Source: Cycas panzhihuaensis (Eukaryota; Cycadophyta). From it: 64,000 bases of DNA. Where the stretch lies: positions 15,438,001 to 15,502,000 of the forward strand of contig CM041465.1 of the NCBI GenBank assembly GCA_023213395.1. The letters run 5' to 3'. A program made the translations under genes and the position numbers. Within the stretch, counting starts at the first letter, position 1. The number at the start of each line of letters is the position of its first letter. This document shows positions 63,823 to 64,000 of this stretch, in pieces. The notes beneath the pieces are model-generated. The model was not told the origin of the DNA and ran no database searches. It was given only the letters and a program-made list of their open reading frames with translations.

Positions 63823-64000
63823 TGTTAAACCTCATGGTTTACCTTATGTTTATAATGTTAAGCTAATGTATTTTCTATTCTTGTATTATGTGTGCACTTT
63901 TGCACTTTTGTACTTTAGGTGTAACTTTATCACTTAAGTGATAAAGTACACACCCACTTTATGTCTAGTGACATAACGTTGTAACTTAAGGGTCAAATGA
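63823..64000 (+). repeat. Element O: start of an LTR of the B/G/J family
   Basis: TGTTAAACCTCATGG onward, closely matching the first part of the G LTRs, with the intact palindrome TTTATCACTTAAGTGATAAA at 63926-63945. It interrupts L. GAAAT (63818-63822) would be one TSD copy. It runs off the window, so orientation (plus, by LTR start) is clear but whether it is a solo LTR is not. Confidence 0.9.

Noticed and set aside
1-64000. CRISPR arrays, bacterial operons, rRNA genes, organellar DNA
   Set aside because: No regularly spaced repeats with unique spacers, no conserved rRNA segments and no organellar genes were seen. The content is plant LTR retrotransposons.

Overview
The window is nuclear DNA from a vascular plant with a large, retrotransposon-rich genome. 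Nearly every base can be assigned to LTR retrotransposons inserted into one another. Most are Ty1/copia: the domain order is gag, protease, integrase, reverse transcriptase, RNase H, and the primer-binding site TGGTATCAGAGC is the one usually attributed to initiator-Met tRNA. One is Ty3/gypsy-like. I see no host protein gene, rRNA, tRNA or CRISPR array. A seed plant, possibly a gymnosperm, fits, but that is inference. None of the coding regions is intact; all carry stops, frameshifts or deletions.

I label the elements A to O. Most insertions could be ordered from LTR ends (TG...CA) and 5-bp target-site duplications (TSDs). A (+, 1-4267) sits in the RT of B (+, 4268-6048). B sits in the integrase of C (+, 6049-7728 and 58292-59279). 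D (+, 7729-58291) is also inserted in C. H (-, 11403-40004) is inserted in D. H holds I (gypsy-like, +, 14968-22718) and G (+, 22951-30668) inside its gag, and J (-, 31677-39898) inside its 5' LTR. J carries a likely solo LTR, M (32323-32936). E (+, 41924-58194) is inserted in the 3' LTR of D and holds K (-, 42915-51342) in its leader. On the right, N (-, 59280-60089) is an integrase fragment that probably received both C and L. L (+, from 60090) is interrupted by the LTR of O (from 63823). The deepest chain, N-C-D-H-J-M, is six levels.

LTR comparison by eye agrees with the nesting. D is old (about 10% divergent) and J is about 7%. G (about 1%) and E (2 differences in 365 bp) are recent. Families recur: B, G, J and O share an LTR family; E and L another; C and K another; A and H share gag and pol features.

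The most interesting signals are non-coding. They include a leader hairpin in E and L with two compensatory base-pair changes, and a leader block preceded by hairpins that is shared by D, E, L and H. There are also strong palindromes in LTRs, including TCACTTAAGTGA in two unrelated LTR families. The gypsy-like element lacks RT and has an extra 3' reading frame. Two other patterns stand out: young elements built on already broken coding regions, with shared stop positions or shared catalytic losses, and an excess of stops explained by cytosine deamination.
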